A stretch of DNA of 64,000 bases from Streptomyces calvus (GTDB lineage Bacteria > Actinomycetota > Actinomycetes > Streptomycetales > Streptomycetaceae): contig NZ_VCNP01000025.1 in NCBI RefSeq assembly GCF_006782915.1, forward strand, positions 124,001-188,000. The letters are read 5' to 3'. This document shows positions 35,020-44,253 of the stretch, in pieces. Each line of letters opens with the position of its first letter. The stretch's first letter is position 1. The position numbers and the translations under genes were made by a program. A model generated the notes under the pieces. That model ran no database searches. It saw only the letters and a list, made by a program, of their open reading frames with translations, and was not told the origin of the DNA.

Positions 35020-36837
35020 TCACGCCGACAGTTCCTGGCGCAGGGCGTCCCGCAGACGCGTCGCGCGCTCCGTGACCGCCTCGGGCCCCAGGGCCGCCGC
35101 CCGGTCGGCCCAGCTCTGGCCCTCGGCCAGCTCGCCGCGCCGCGCGTAGACGAGCGCGAGCCGCAGCGCCGCCCGCCCGTGCCCGGCGTCGGCCGCGCGG
35201 GTCCACCACACGGCCGCCTCGGGCTCGCTGCCCTCGCGCGCCAGCAGCAGCCCCAGGTTGAAGGCGCCGTTGCGGGAGCCGGCCTCGGCCGCCTCGCGGT
35301 ACCACCGGGCCGCCTCGACCACGTCGCCGCGGGCCGCGGCGAGCATGCCGACCCGCACCTGTGCGCGGCGGTGCCCCTGGGAGGCCGCGCGCTCGTACCA
35401 CTCCTCGCACTCGCTCCGCCGGTTCACCGGCTCGCCCAGCTCATGGGCCGGCTCGGGCGGCCTGCGGGCGTCCAGCACGGTCGCCAGACGGTAGGCGGCC
35501 TCGGCGCTGCCGCCGCCCGCGGCGCACCGCAGGAACCGCTCCGCCTCGCTCTCGTCGCCGTCCCGCAGCCGCGCCATGCCCACCTGGAGCGCGGCCTCCG
35601 TGTGCCCGGCGGCCGCCGCCCTCTCGTACCAGCGCAGCGCCTCCCGCTCCTCGCCCCGGCCCGCGTGCAGGATGCCGAGGTTGAAGGCGGCGTCCACGCT
35701 GCCGGCTTCCGCGGCCTTGGAGAACCAGGGCTGCGCGCCGGTCACGTCCCCGGCCCGCAGCAGCAGGATCGCCAGCGCGTTGGCCGCCTCGCGGTGACCG
35801 GCGTAGGCGGCCCGGCGGTACCACTGCTCGGCCTGCGCGGTGCGGCCCTGCTCGGCGCAGAGCAGCCCGAGGTTGTAGGCGCCGTTGTCGTCGCCCGCGT
35901 CCATCGCGGCCCGGTACCAGCGCTCGGCGGTCTGGGTCTCGCCGCGCTCGGCGTGCAGCGCGCCCAGCGCGTTGGCGGCGTTGCCGTCGCCGTCCTGGGC
36001 GGCGCGCAGCCACCACACGGCGGCGTTCTCGGTGTCCCCGGCGTCGCGCAGCAGGAACCCGAGCGCGCACGCGGCCCGGGCCTCCCCGTCCTTGGCGGAG
36101 GTCAGGTACCAGCGGCCGGCCTCCTTGAGTTCGCCGCGCTTCTCCAGGATCGCGCCGAGGTGCAGCGCGGCCCGGCGGTGCCCGCGCGCGGCGGCCTGCC
36201 GGTACCACTGCTCGGCCTCCTCGACCAGCGGGGCGCCGTCGTCGTCGCCCTCCCGTGCGGCCTTGCGGTCCAGTGCGCGGGCCAGCCGGTAGGCGCCCTC
36301 GCGGTGGCCCCGTTCGGCGGCGGCACGCATCCAGCGCTCGGCGCCGGCCGCGTCCCCGCGGTGCTCCAGCAGGTCGGCGAGGGCGTAGGCGGCGAGGGTG
36401 TGGCCCTGCTCGGCGGACTGGCGCAGCCAGTACTCGGCGGCGGGTTCGTCGCCGCGCTCGCGGTGGTGGCGGCCGAGCGCGTGCGCCGCGGCGGTGGAGC
36501 CGGCGACGGCGGCGATGCGCCACCATCCGGCGGCCTCGTCGGCGTAGCCCCGCTGGTGCAGCAGGACGCCCAGGTTGTTGGCGGCGGCGCGGTCGCCCGC
36601 CGCGGTGGCGGCACGCAGATGGGGTTCGGCTCCGTCGAGGTCACCGCGACGCAGCAGCATGGCGCCGAGGACGCTCATCGCCTCGACGTCGCCGGCCTCG
36701 GCGGCGAGTCTCTGACGCAGTTCCTCGGCCGCCTCGTCGGCTGCCTCCCCCGTCTCGTCGCGGGGTGCCTCCCGAAGGGAGGACTGCACAAAACGCCCGG
36801 TCTCGAACAGAGTTCCCTTGTCCCCCATAACATCCAT
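35020..36837 (-). CDS. Sel1/TPR-repeat protein
   Basis: A 605-aa protein built almost wholly from about fourteen 36-residue Sel1-like repeats with the pattern A(A)xxLGxLLxxRGDxxxAExWYRRAAxxGHxxA, for example NNLGVLLHQRGYADEAAGWW and YNLGLLCAEQGRTAQAEQWY. There is no signal peptide or membrane segment, so it is a cytoplasmic adaptor scaffold. Only the first ~40 residues lie outside the repeats. The ATG at 36837 or the one three codons later is the start. It is enclosed by two identical tRNA-fMet genes on the same strand. Partner and function unknown. Confidence 0.88.
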   Translation of the reverse strand: MDVMGDKGTLFETGRFVQSSLREAPRDETGEAADEAAEELRQRLAAEAGDVEAMSVLGAMLLRRGDLDGAEPHLRAATAAGDRAAANNLGVLLHQRGYADEAAGWWRIAAVAGSTAAAHALGRHHRERGDEPAAEYWLRQSAEQGHTLAAYALADLLEHRGDAAGAERWMRAAAERGHREGAYRLARALDRKAAREGDDDGAPLVEEAEQWYRQAAARGHRRAALHLGAILEKRGELKEAGRWYLTSAKDGEARAACALGFLLRDAGDTENAAVWWLRAAQDGDGNAANALGALHAERGETQTAERWYRAAMDAGDDNGAYNLGLLCAEQGRTAQAEQWYRRAAYAGHREAANALAILLLRAGDVTGAQPWFSKAAEAGSVDAAFNLGILHAGRGEEREALRWYERAAAAGHTEAALQVGMARLRDGDESEAERFLRCAAGGGSAEAAYRLATVLDARRPPEPAHELGEPVNRRSECEEWYERAASQGHRRAQVRVGMLAAARGDVVEAARWYREAAEAGSRNGAFNLGLLLAREGSEPEAAVWWTRAADAGHGRAALRLALVYARRGELAEGQSWADRAAALGPEAVTERATRLRDALRQELSA

Positions 36838-37000
36838 CGTCGCACCACCTGCAACCTGGGTACACCTGGTATACCGCAGCCAGTGAGGTCACTTCAGCGT
36901 TTTGTCGACATGCCCACAGAGAGACAAGTCAAACACAGATCTCCCAACTCCCGTCGGCGGCGCGGCCGTCAGCCGTCCGAGCACATGCGTTCGCACACCA

Positions 37001-37034
37001 AAAGGCCCGGACTCCTGGAGGAATCCGGGCCTTT
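37001..37034 (-). terminator. Terminator of the right initiator tRNA gene
   Basis: Perfect 11-bp arms AAAGGCCCGGA / TCCGGGCCTTT, located 24 bases beyond the tRNA 3' end and ending in TTT on the minus strand. Confidence 0.82.
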
Positions 37035-37058
37035 GGTGTCGCGACTGCGCGACGTCAG

Positions 37059-37132
37059 TAGCGGGGACAGGATTTGAACCTGCGACCTCTGGGTTATGAG
37101 CCCAGCGAGCTACCGAGCTGCTCCACCCCGCG
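37059..37132 (-). tRNA. tRNA-fMet (CAT), copy 2
   Basis: Identical 74-nt sequence to the copy at 34873-34946, with the same initiator hallmarks (C1-U72 mismatch, three G-C pairs below the CAU anticodon loop). CCA is not encoded. Confidence 0.93.
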
Positions 37133-37187
37133 CCGTTGTGTTGCAACCGTAGCACGGCGCGGGAGGGGCCTTTGACCAGCGTGCCCG

Positions 37188-40148
37188 CTAACTGCTCGGG
37201 CTCGCGTCGGGACCGGGACTGCCGTCCCCGCCGCCGGCTCCGTCGCCCCTTTCGGCGGACTGGGCCTCCTCAGCCTTGCGCAACGCCTCCTCGAGGTCCT
37301 TCTGCGCCTGGCCGTAGGCCTCCCAGTCGTTCTTCTTCAGGGCTTCCTGGCCGGCCTCGAAGGCCTCCTGGGCGTCGTTCAGCGCCTCCTGGACGGTGGG
37401 GTCGTCGGAGGTGGGCGGCGGCTCGGTGCCCTCGTCCTCCCCGGTTCCCTCGTCCTCGCCCGGCGGTGGCTCGGTGGTCGTGCCCTCGCCGCCGAAGACC
37501 TTGTCCAGGGCCTGTTCGAGGGTGTCCTCGAACGCGGTCTGGCCTCCGTAGGTCACCAGCACCTTGCGCAGCAGCGGGTACTTGAGGCCGCCACCGCGGA
37601 CGTAGACCGGCTCCACGTACAGCAGTCCGCCGTCGAGCGGGACGGCCAGCAGGTTGCCGTACTCGACCTCGGAGTCGCCGCCTCTCAGCAGCCTGATCGA
37701 CTCGGCGATGTCCTGTTCGGAGTTGAACTGGCTCTGGATCTGCTTGGGCCCGGCCGCGGTGGTGCTGGTCGGCAGTTTCAGCACTCTGATCTTGCCGTAG
37801 TCCTCGGTGCCCGGATCGGCGTTCACCGCCATGAAGGCACTGAGGTTGTCACGGCCGTTCGGTGTGAACGTCGTGGTGAGCGAGAAGGTCTGCTCGTCCT
37901 GGTCGGGCATCTTCATGCTCAGGTAGTACGGCGGGACCGCGTCGCCCGTCTTGTTGGTCGGGTCGTCCGGCACCTGCCAGACCTCGCTGCCGGAGAGGAA
38001 CGTCGTGGCGTCCTTCACGTGGTAGCGGGTCAGCAGCTCGCGCTGCACCTTGAACAGGTCCTGCGGGTACCGCAGATGGGCCATCAGGTCGTCGGAGATC
38101 TCGCTCCTGGGCTCCACCGTGTCCGGGAAGGCCTTCATCCAGGTCTTCAGGACGGGGTCCTGCGTGTCCCACTGGTAGAGCTTGACCTCGCCGCTGTACG
38201 CGTCGACGGTCGCCTTCACCGAGTTGCGGATGTAGTTGACCTGGTTCTGCTGGGCCACCACCGCGCGCTGGTCGTTGGTGGCGGTCAGCGAGTCGGCCGT
38301 GGTGTCACCGAGGGTCGTGCGCGACGCGTACGGGTAGCCGTTGGTGGTCGTGTAGGCGTCGACGATCCACTGGATGCGGTTGTTCACGACGGCCGGGTAG
38401 GCGTCGCCGTCGATGGTCAGCCACGGGGCGATCGCCTCGACGCGCTCCTTGGGCGTGCGGTTGTACAGGATCCGCGAACCCTCGCCGATCGCACCCGAGT
38501 ACAGGATCTGCGGCTCGCTGAAGGCGACCGCGTAGGCGGCCCGGTTGACCGGGTTCTCGAGGTTGACGCCGCTGTTGCCCTCGTAGCTGTACGTCTTCTC
38601 GCCGCTGTCGTCGGAGTAGTCGATCTCCTTCTGGGGACCGCCGACGATCGAGTACGTCGTCGTCCGCTCGCCGTAGTACACGCGCTGCTCGTACGATCCG
38701 AGGTCGCCCTTGGACGGCAGGTCGGACTCGGTGAACTCCGGACGGCCGCCGGCGTCGGCGCTGGTGCCCTCGGCGGCGACGACCCCGTAGCCGTGCGTGT
38801 AGCGGAAGTGGTCGTTGATCCAGTTCCGCTTCGGGATGCCGTTGAGGTTCAGCTCGCGCAGACCGATGACCGTGTCCTGGTCCTTGCCGTCCTTGGTGTA
38901 CCGGTCGACGTCCAGGTTGGTCGGGAACGCGTAGTAGTTCCTGATCTGCTGGAGCTGCTGGAACGTCGGCGAGACGATGTTCGGGTCCATGATCCGGATG
39001 CTGGCCGTGTCGGAGACGTCGTCCCGCAGCCGGGTCTTGTCCTCGGTCTGGCTGGTGCCCGGGTACTCGGTGACCTGCGAGTCGTCGATGCCGTAGGCCT
39101 CACGCGTGGCCTGGAGGTTCTTCTCGACGTACGGCGCTTCCTTGGCCTGCTCGTTCGGCTGGACCTGGAACTTCTGCACGATCGCCGGGTACAGGCCGCC
39201 GATGAGGATCGCCGACAGGACCATCAGGCCGAAGCCGATCACGGGCAGCTGCCAGGTCCGCCGCCACAGGGTGGCGAAGAACAGCAGCGCGCAGATCACG
39301 GCGATGCAGAACAGGATCGTCTTGGCCGGCAGATAGGCGTTCGCGTCGACGTAGCGCAGACCGGTCCAGCTGTCGGTCGCCTTGAAGTCGCTCGACTTCA
39401 CCGCGAGTCCGTACCGGTCGAGCCAGTACGCGACCGCCTTCAGGGCGACGAAGACACCGAGCAGCACCGACAGGTGGCCGGTGGCCGCGGCCGTGGCGCG
39501 CGCGCCCGGGCTGGTGATGCGCAGCCCGCCGTAGAGGTAGTGGGTGAGCGCGGCGGCGATCAGCGACAGGATCGTGGCGGCGAAGCCGAAGCCGAGCAGG
39601 AACCGGTACCAGGGCAGGTCGAAGGCGTAGAAGGAGACGTCCAGCTTGAACTGCGGGTCCTTCTGGCCGAACGGCACGCCGTTGACCCACATCAGCCAGG
39701 TCCGCCACTGGCTCGACGCGGAGGCTCCGGCGATCAGGCCCACCAGCGCGGTGATGCCGAGCAGCAGCCACTTCTTGTACGGGGCGATGCCCATCCGGTA
39801 CCGGTCGAGGTTCTGCTGCTCCATCGACATGGCGCTCAGCGGCGGCCGCAGCCGGTGCGCCAGCCAGATGTTGAGGCCGACCGCGAGGGCCATCAGCAGA
39901 CCGAAGACGAAGAAGAGTCCGATCTTGGTCCACAGGGTCGTCGTGAACACCGACGAGTAGTTGACCGAGCGGTACCACAGCCAGTCGGTCCAGAAGCCCG
40001 CGAACATGGTGAACACCATGCCGAGGACGGCCAGGACGCCCAGTGTCATGAGCAGGGTCCGGACCCGCCGGGACGGGCGGCCCACTCTGATCCGTGGCCC
40101 CGTCGGGCCTCCGCCGCGGTCCGGCATCTGGAAAGCCAAGGTAGGCAC
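37188..40148 (-). CDS. UPF0182 large membrane protein
   Basis: A 986-aa protein of the UPF0182/COG1615 family. The first ~330 residues contain seven transmembrane helices (for example [22 protein letters not shown] and [15 protein letters not shown]). A large extracytoplasmic domain of ~550 residues follows, with family features such as the repeated NYYAFP and RYTHGYG segments. The C-terminal ~90 residues are acidic, proline-rich and coiled ([16 protein letters not shown]). Function unknown. The GTG at 40148 or the ATG at 40127 is the start. It matches Rv3193c in neighbourhood (PDZ/Lon-like gene nearby). Confidence 0.9.
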   Translation of the reverse strand: MPTLAFQMPDRGGGPTGPRIRVGRPSRRVRTLLMTLGVLAVLGMVFTMFAGFWTDWLWYRSVNYSSVFTTTLWTKIGLFFVFGLLMALAVGLNIWLAHRLRPPLSAMSMEQQNLDRYRMGIAPYKKWLLLGITALVGLIAGASASSQWRTWLMWVNGVPFGQKDPQFKLDVSFYAFDLPWYRFLLGFGFAATILSLIAAALTHYLYGGLRITSPGARATAAATGHLSVLLGVFVALKAVAYWLDRYGLAVKSSDFKATDSWTGLRYVDANAYLPAKTILFCIAVICALLFFATLWRRTWQLPVIGFGLMVLSAILIGGLYPAIVQKFQVQPNEQAKEAPYVEKNLQATREAYGIDDSQVTEYPGTSQTEDKTRLRDDVSDTASIRIMDPNIVSPTFQQLQQIRNYYAFPTNLDVDRYTKDGKDQDTVIGLRELNLNGIPKRNWINDHFRYTHGYGVVAAEGTSADAGGRPEFTESDLPSKGDLGSYEQRVYYGERTTTYSIVGGPQKEIDYSDDSGEKTYSYEGNSGVNLENPVNRAAYAVAFSEPQILYSGAIGEGSRILYNRTPKERVEAIAPWLTIDGDAYPAVVNNRIQWIVDAYTTTNGYPYASRTTLGDTTADSLTATNDQRAVVAQQNQVNYIRNSVKATVDAYSGEVKLYQWDTQDPVLKTWMKAFPDTVEPRSEISDDLMAHLRYPQDLFKVQRELLTRYHVKDATTFLSGSEVWQVPDDPTNKTGDAVPPYYLSMKMPDQDEQTFSLTTTFTPNGRDNLSAFMAVNADPGTEDYGKIRVLKLPTSTTAAGPKQIQSQFNSEQDIAESIRLLRGGDSEVEYGNLLAVPLDGGLLYVEPVYVRGGGLKYPLLRKVLVTYGGQTAFEDTLEQALDKVFGGEGTTTEPPPGEDEGTGEDEGTEPPPTSDDPTVQEALNDAQEAFEAGQEALKKNDWEAYGQAQKDLEEALRKAEEAQSAERGDGAGGGDGSPGPDASPSS

Positions 40149-40290
40149 CTCGAAGTTCGCTGTCGATTCGTCAGGCCCGCGTGTTCACGGACCGTGTGTG
40201 GCCCCCGTGATCGTGGGCCCACACCTATGCAACTTACTCACCCTTTACTCGGTTCCCGATTCAGGCCGAGAACGAGAGAGGATTGTGACC

Positions 40291-40833
40291 ATGTCCAACA
40301 CACCCATGGCGGCAAACCCGCTCACCCGGGCCGTGCTCGAGATCGACGAGTACGTCTCCGGCCTCGGCTGGGACCAGCCCGCCCGTCTGTTCGCCCTCGT
40401 CGACACCGCCCGGCTGCGGGCCGAGCAGCCCGCGCTCGCCGGCCGGCTCGGTCCGGACGGCGAGCAGGAGGCCACCGCGCTCACCCCGATCGAGCAGGAC
40501 GAGATTCCCGCGGGCAAGCCGCTGGACGAGTTCCTCGGCACCATCGCCTGGCCCGACGCGGTGACCGGCTGCGCCCTGACCGTGGAGCGGCTGATGCTGC
40601 CGCCGTCCGCGGAGGCCCAGGTTCCGAAGGATCTGGGCGAGGCCGCGCTGACGAAGTGGGTGGCGGAGCACCCGGAGCGTCAGGAGGTCCGGATGACGGT
40701 CGCGGTGCTGCGCGACGGAGCCCGCGAATCGGCCCTGCGGCTGCGCGAGAAGGACTCGCCCACGGAGGTCCTCACCGGCTCCGACCTGGTGCCCGGTCTG
40801 GCGGACGCGCTGGCGGCGACGTTCGCGGAGTAG
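40291..40833 (+). CDS. PPA1309-family conserved actinobacterial protein
   Basis: A 180-aa soluble protein of the PPA1309 family, found across Actinobacteria. It shows the conserved AVLEIDEYVSGLGWDQPARLFALVDT block at the N-terminus (given by ends: EIDEYVSGLGW and PARLFALVDT) and IAWPDAVTGCALTVERLMLPP in the middle. No catalytic motif is seen. The ATG at 40291 has GAGAGGA eight bases upstream. It is divergent from the UPF0182 gene and convergent with the PDZ protease gene. Function unknown. Confidence 0.85.
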   Translation: MSNTPMAANPLTRAVLEIDEYVSGLGWDQPARLFALVDTARLRAEQPALAGRLGPDGEQEATALTPIEQDEIPAGKPLDEFLGTIAWPDAVTGCALTVERLMLPPSAEAQVPKDLGEAALTKWVAEHPERQEVRMTVAVLRDGARESALRLREKDSPTEVLTGSDLVPGLADALAATFAE

Positions 40834-40843
40834 CCGTCGGCGG

Positions 40844-41938
40844 TCAGGACACCGTGCACTTCGGCAGGCCGGCGGTGTCGCCGGACCGGATGTCCTTCAG
40901 GGCGTCCAGGGCGTCGTCGATGGTGTCCACCTTCACGAGGGTGAGGCCGTCGGGGGTGTCCTTGGCGGCGGACGCGCAGTTGTCGGCCGGGGTGAGGAAG
41001 TACTCGGCGCCCTTCTCGCGGGCGCCGACCGTCTTCATCTCGATCCCGCCGATCGGTCCGACCTTGCCGTCGTCGTCGATGGTGCCGGTGCCGGCGACGA
41101 ACCTGCCGCCGGTCAGACTGCCCGGGGTGAGCTTGTCGTAGATGCCGAGGGCGAACATCAGGCCGGCGCTCGGTCCGCCCACGTCGGCGAGCTTGATGTC
41201 GACGGTGAACGGGAAGGTGTGGTCCGTCCCGGCGGAGATGCCCACGACGGCGCGCTTCTCGCCGCCGTCGTCGGAGGTCGCGGTGGTGATCGTGACCTTC
41301 TCGGTCTTCGTCGCCGCCCGCTTCTCCTTCTCGGCGGCGGCCTGCTCCTTGGCGGGCACGATGGTGAAGACGACGTCCTGGCCGGGCTTGTGCTCGGTCA
41401 CCAGCTCGGCGACGTCGGCGGGCTCCTTGACCTCCGTGCCGTCGACGGCCTTGATGACGTCGCCCGCGTGCAGCCTGCCCTCGGCCGGCGAGTCCTTGAC
41501 GACGGTGGAGACGATCACCCAGGACTCCACCGGGACGTCGAGCTGCTTCAGGGCGGCGACCTTGGCGCTCTCCTGGGACTGGCTGAACTCCTCGGCGTTC
41601 TCCTGGGTGGACTCCTCCTCCGTCTTGCCGTCGGGGTAGAGGGTCTCGTGCGGCACGACCTTGTTGTCGTGCGCGAGCCAGCCGTAGACGGCCTCGACGA
41701 GGTTCATCCGGTAGTCGGCACTGGTGACCCGCACCGTGGTCATGTTGAGGTGGCCGTCCGTCGGGTACGTCTTGTGCCCGGAGATCTGCAGCACCGGCTC
41801 GCCGTCGTGGTCGCCCAACGTGTTCACCGTCGGCCCCGGGGACATCTCCGCATACGGCACGGGGATGAACACTCCCGCGCACAGGAGCGCGATCAGCATC
41901 AGGGTGGAGGCGAGCATCGTCGCGGTGCGGCGTGGCAT
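40844..41938 (-). CDS. PDZ-domain Lon-like (S16) serine protease, YlbL type
   Basis: A 364-aa protein anchored by one N-terminal helix (TATMLASTLMLIALLCAGVF). A PDZ domain occupies ~130-195 (VIVSTVVKDSPAEGRLHAGDVIKAVDG). An S16 Lon-type domain follows with the Ser-Lys dyad at S257 (GGPSAGLMFAL) and K302 (GIEMKTVGA). It should act as a membrane-bound, extracytoplasmic, ATP-independent protease. It is the counterpart of Rv3194c and lies near the UPF0182 gene as in mycobacteria. A lysine/alanine coiled stretch (~196-215) links PDZ and protease parts. Confidence 0.92.
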   Translation of the reverse strand: MPRRTATMLASTLMLIALLCAGVFIPVPYAEMSPGPTVNTLGDHDGEPVLQISGHKTYPTDGHLNMTTVRVTSADYRMNLVEAVYGWLAHDNKVVPHETLYPDGKTEEESTQENAEEFSQSQESAKVAALKQLDVPVESWVIVSTVVKDSPAEGRLHAGDVIKAVDGTEVKEPADVAELVTEHKPGQDVVFTIVPAKEQAAAEKEKRAATKTEKVTITTATSDDGGEKRAVVGISAGTDHTFPFTVDIKLADVGGPSAGLMFALGIYDKLTPGSLTGGRFVAGTGTIDDDGKVGPIGGIEMKTVGAREKGAEYFLTPADNCASAAKDTPDGLTLVKVDTIDDALDALKDIRSGDTAGLPKCTVS

Positions 41939-42039
41939 GCCTCGACAGTACGGGACCGGTCTGTCGGCGCACCGTCAGGGCCGCCCGGACGGGCAGCCCT
42001 GCTCCCTGTCCACGCCGACGACCTGCGGCTTCGCCGCTC

Positions 42040-42204
42040 TCAGCCGCCCGACCGGGGCCGTTCCATGGCCTCCCGGAAGCGTGCGTAACCGACGAGCTCG
42101 GGCCCGTCGCTGCGCACCTTGCGGTTCCGGTTGGCCCAACTTCCCCACAGTCCCGCGCCGATCGCAGCCACCAGCGGTATCAGCAACCAGGCAAGTGCCG
42201 CCAT
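42040..42204 (-). CDS. 54-aa small membrane protein
   Basis: A short frame starting MAALAWLLIPLVAAIGAGLW (one transmembrane helix) and ending in a basic, soluble tail with NRNRKVRSDGPELVGYARF. GGGAGG at 42212-42217 sits seven bases before the ATG, which supports translation. It lies upstream of the PDZ protease gene on the same strand with a 100-bp gap, and may be co-transcribed. The helix-plus-basic-tail shape is common among small actinobacterial membrane proteins. Function unknown. Confidence 0.78.
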   Translation of the reverse strand: MAALAWLLIPLVAAIGAGLWGSWANRNRKVRSDGPELVGYARFREAMERPRSGG

Positions 42205-42359
42205 GCCGACCTCCCAACCCCTTGAGCGTCCGCAACTGACTGATCAGCAGATTAACCATCCGCAGTGACAACGCTCACGCCAGGGGTGCGGTTACGCAAC
42301 CGGAGGTCCGGTGGCCGGGCCGGCAGGCGCCGGACCGCTTTGCGTCGCCCGACGACCGG

Positions 42360-42818
42360 CTACGCGCCGACCCACTCCTCGGTCCCGTCGGAGAACCGCT
42401 GGTGCTTCCAGATGGGCACCTCGTGCTTGAGGTCGTCGATCAGCTTGCGGCAGGCCTCGAAGGCCTCGCCCCGGTGCGGGCAGGACACGCCGACCACGAC
42501 GGCGAGGTCCCCGACCCTGAGGTCCCCGATCCGGTGCACCGCGGCCAGCGCGCGCACGGGGTACTCGGCGGCGACCTTCTCGGCGATCCGCCGCATCTCG
42601 TCCTCGGCGCTGGGATGGCACGTATAGCCGAGCTCGTCGACGTCGGCGCCCCCGTCGTGGTTGCGCACCGTCCCCACGAAGAGCGCCGTGCCTCCGGCCG
42701 CGTCGTCCCCGACGGCCCTGAGGACCTCGTCCACGGACAGGGCGGTGTCGCGGATCGCGATCAGCTTGAGGGGGTCCTGTGCGGCCTGCTCACCGGGGTG
42801 ATCGTGCGTGGATGCCAT
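42360..42818 (-). CDS. moaE: Molybdopterin synthase catalytic subunit
   Basis: A 152-aa MoaE, which inserts sulfur into precursor Z to form molybdopterin, using MoaD as sulfur carrier. Conserved blocks are ALFVGTVRNHDGG, LGYTCHPSAEDEMRRIAE, VHRIGDLRVGDLAVVVGVSCPHRGEAFEA (in parts) and the catalytic-site lysine region VPIWKHQ. The ATG at 42818 (MASTHDH) is preferred over an upstream GTG-type extension. No moaD is adjacent, so the partner is elsewhere. The gene stands between the small membrane protein and an SDR gene. Confidence 0.92.
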   Translation of the reverse strand: MASTHDHPGEQAAQDPLKLIAIRDTALSVDEVLRAVGDDAAGGTALFVGTVRNHDGGADVDELGYTCHPSAEDEMRRIAEKVAAEYPVRALAAVHRIGDLRVGDLAVVVGVSCPHRGEAFEACRKLIDDLKHEVPIWKHQRFSDGTEEWVGA

Positions 42819-42948
42819 GCCCCCATCGTGCCCCACCCCGCCGACAACGCGGAATAGCGTCATCGCCCGGCACGCGCGCGTGCGGATTGGAGCCTCCTAC
42901 AGCACCGCGGTGCGCCGCCGCCCCGTGCTCCGCGGGCGGCCCGGGCGG

Positions 42949-44061
42949 TCAGATCCGTCGCCGGGCCTTGCGTGCCCTGCGCACCACCGCCGCAGCGCCC
43001 AGCAGGGCCACCGTCGCTCCCGCCGCGCCCGCCGCCGTCGCGTCCTTGCGGCCCAGCCGCCGGCCCGCCACGGTGTGCCTGCCGGAGACCTCCTCCAGCA
43101 GTTCCGCCAGCACCTCCTCGTTGGTGTACGCGGGCCGCCACCCGGCGTCGTGCAGCCGGCTCCCGCTCACCACCCAGGGGTACATCGTGTACGCCAGGTC
43201 CCCGGCCGGGGACGGGGTGAGACCGATCCGGTGCAGGCGGGCCGCCGCGCCGAGCGCGACCGCCGACGGCAGCTCCATCCGGCGGATCCCGCTGAGCTCC
43301 TCGACCTCCTCCTGTTCCAGCCAGCCGTCGCAGCCCACGGCCAGCTCGCCGTCGACCTTCTCCAGCACGGCGTACTCCAGGGCGCTGCACAGGTCGTCGA
43401 CGTGGCAGAACTGCCACGCGGGCCGCGACCCGGCCACCACGAGCAGCCGGGGCGACTCGAAGTACCTGGTCAGTGCGGTGTCGGTGCCGCCCACCAGGAC
43501 GGCGGGGCGCACCACGGTGACGTTGAGGCCGGGGTGGGCCCGTGGGGCCCGGCGCGCGAGCCGCTCGATCTCCAGGAGGTCGCCGACGCCCGTGGCCTCC
43601 GCCGTGGCGCGCAGCTCCGCGTCCTCGGACAGCGGCAGCTCGTTGTCGGGCAGCGCCCCGTAGACCATGGTCGAGGTGCACAGCACGACCCGGTGCACGC
43701 CGGCGGCCGCGGCGGCCGTCAGCACCGTCTGCGTTCCGCGCACGTTGTAGGCCGTTCGGGCGGCCGCGTCGGTCTCCAGATCGAGGTCGAGGGCCAGATG
43801 GACCACCACGTCGGCGCCGCGGAGCTTGTCCGCGATGGCCGGATCCCGTACGTCGAGGATGTGCCAGCGCGCCTCGGCGCACTCGCCGCGCCGCTCGTCG
43901 ATGGCGATGACCTGCTTGATCTCCTCCGAGGCGGCGAGCCGCCCGGTGAGCAGCGCGCCGACGCCGGACGCGGCGCCGGTGACCGCGACGACGGGCCCGC
44001 GCGCCGCGGGGCTGGTTGACTGGTTTCGCGCTGCGCGAACCTGCGGATCTGGGGAACTCAC
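42949..44061 (-). CDS. NAD-dependent epimerase/dehydratase family (extended SDR)
   Basis: A 370-aa extended short-chain dehydrogenase. The NAD-binding motif VAVTGAASGVGALL lies near residue 25, the catalytic serine/tyrosine region reads LCTSTMVYGALPDN but the YxxxK pair is not obvious, and FCHVDDLCSALEYAV is the family's domain-closing block. A C-terminal hydrophobic helix (AAGAAGATVALLGAAAVV) followed by RRARKARRR suggests membrane attachment. The GTG at 44061 follows TGGAGA. It is divergent from the zincin gene with a 192-bp shared promoter region. Substrate unknown. Confidence 0.85.
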   Translation of the reverse strand: MSSPDPQVRAARNQSTSPAARGPVVAVTGAASGVGALLTGRLAASEEIKQVIAIDERRGECAEARWHILDVRDPAIADKLRGADVVVHLALDLDLETDAAARTAYNVRGTQTVLTAAAAAGVHRVVLCTSTMVYGALPDNELPLSEDAELRATAEATGVGDLLEIERLARRAPRAHPGLNVTVVRPAVLVGGTDTALTRYFESPRLLVVAGSRPAWQFCHVDDLCSALEYAVLEKVDGELAVGCDGWLEQEEVEELSGIRRMELPSAVALGAAARLHRIGLTPSPAGDLAYTMYPWVVSGSRLHDAGWRPAYTNEEVLAELLEEVSGRHTVAGRRLGRKDATAAGAAGATVALLGAAAVVRRARKARRRI

Positions 44062-44253
44062 CGGGCGTCTCCAGAGGTTGTCTTCAGTACGAGCGCAAGC
44101 GACGCGTACGTACCAGGTGGCATCCATCCTGCCGCAGGCCCTCTGTCGGCGAAGCACCGAGGCCCGAACCGCTTCAGGTGTCTACGCTGGGTGGTGTTGT
44201 CGGGCAGCCGTGCCGCCGGAAAGAACCGGTGGCCCTACCAGCCGAGGAAACCC

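Noticed and set aside
42265..42627. Plus-strand frame opposite moaE
   Set aside because: No ribosome site and shadow composition; moaE on the other strand explains the region.
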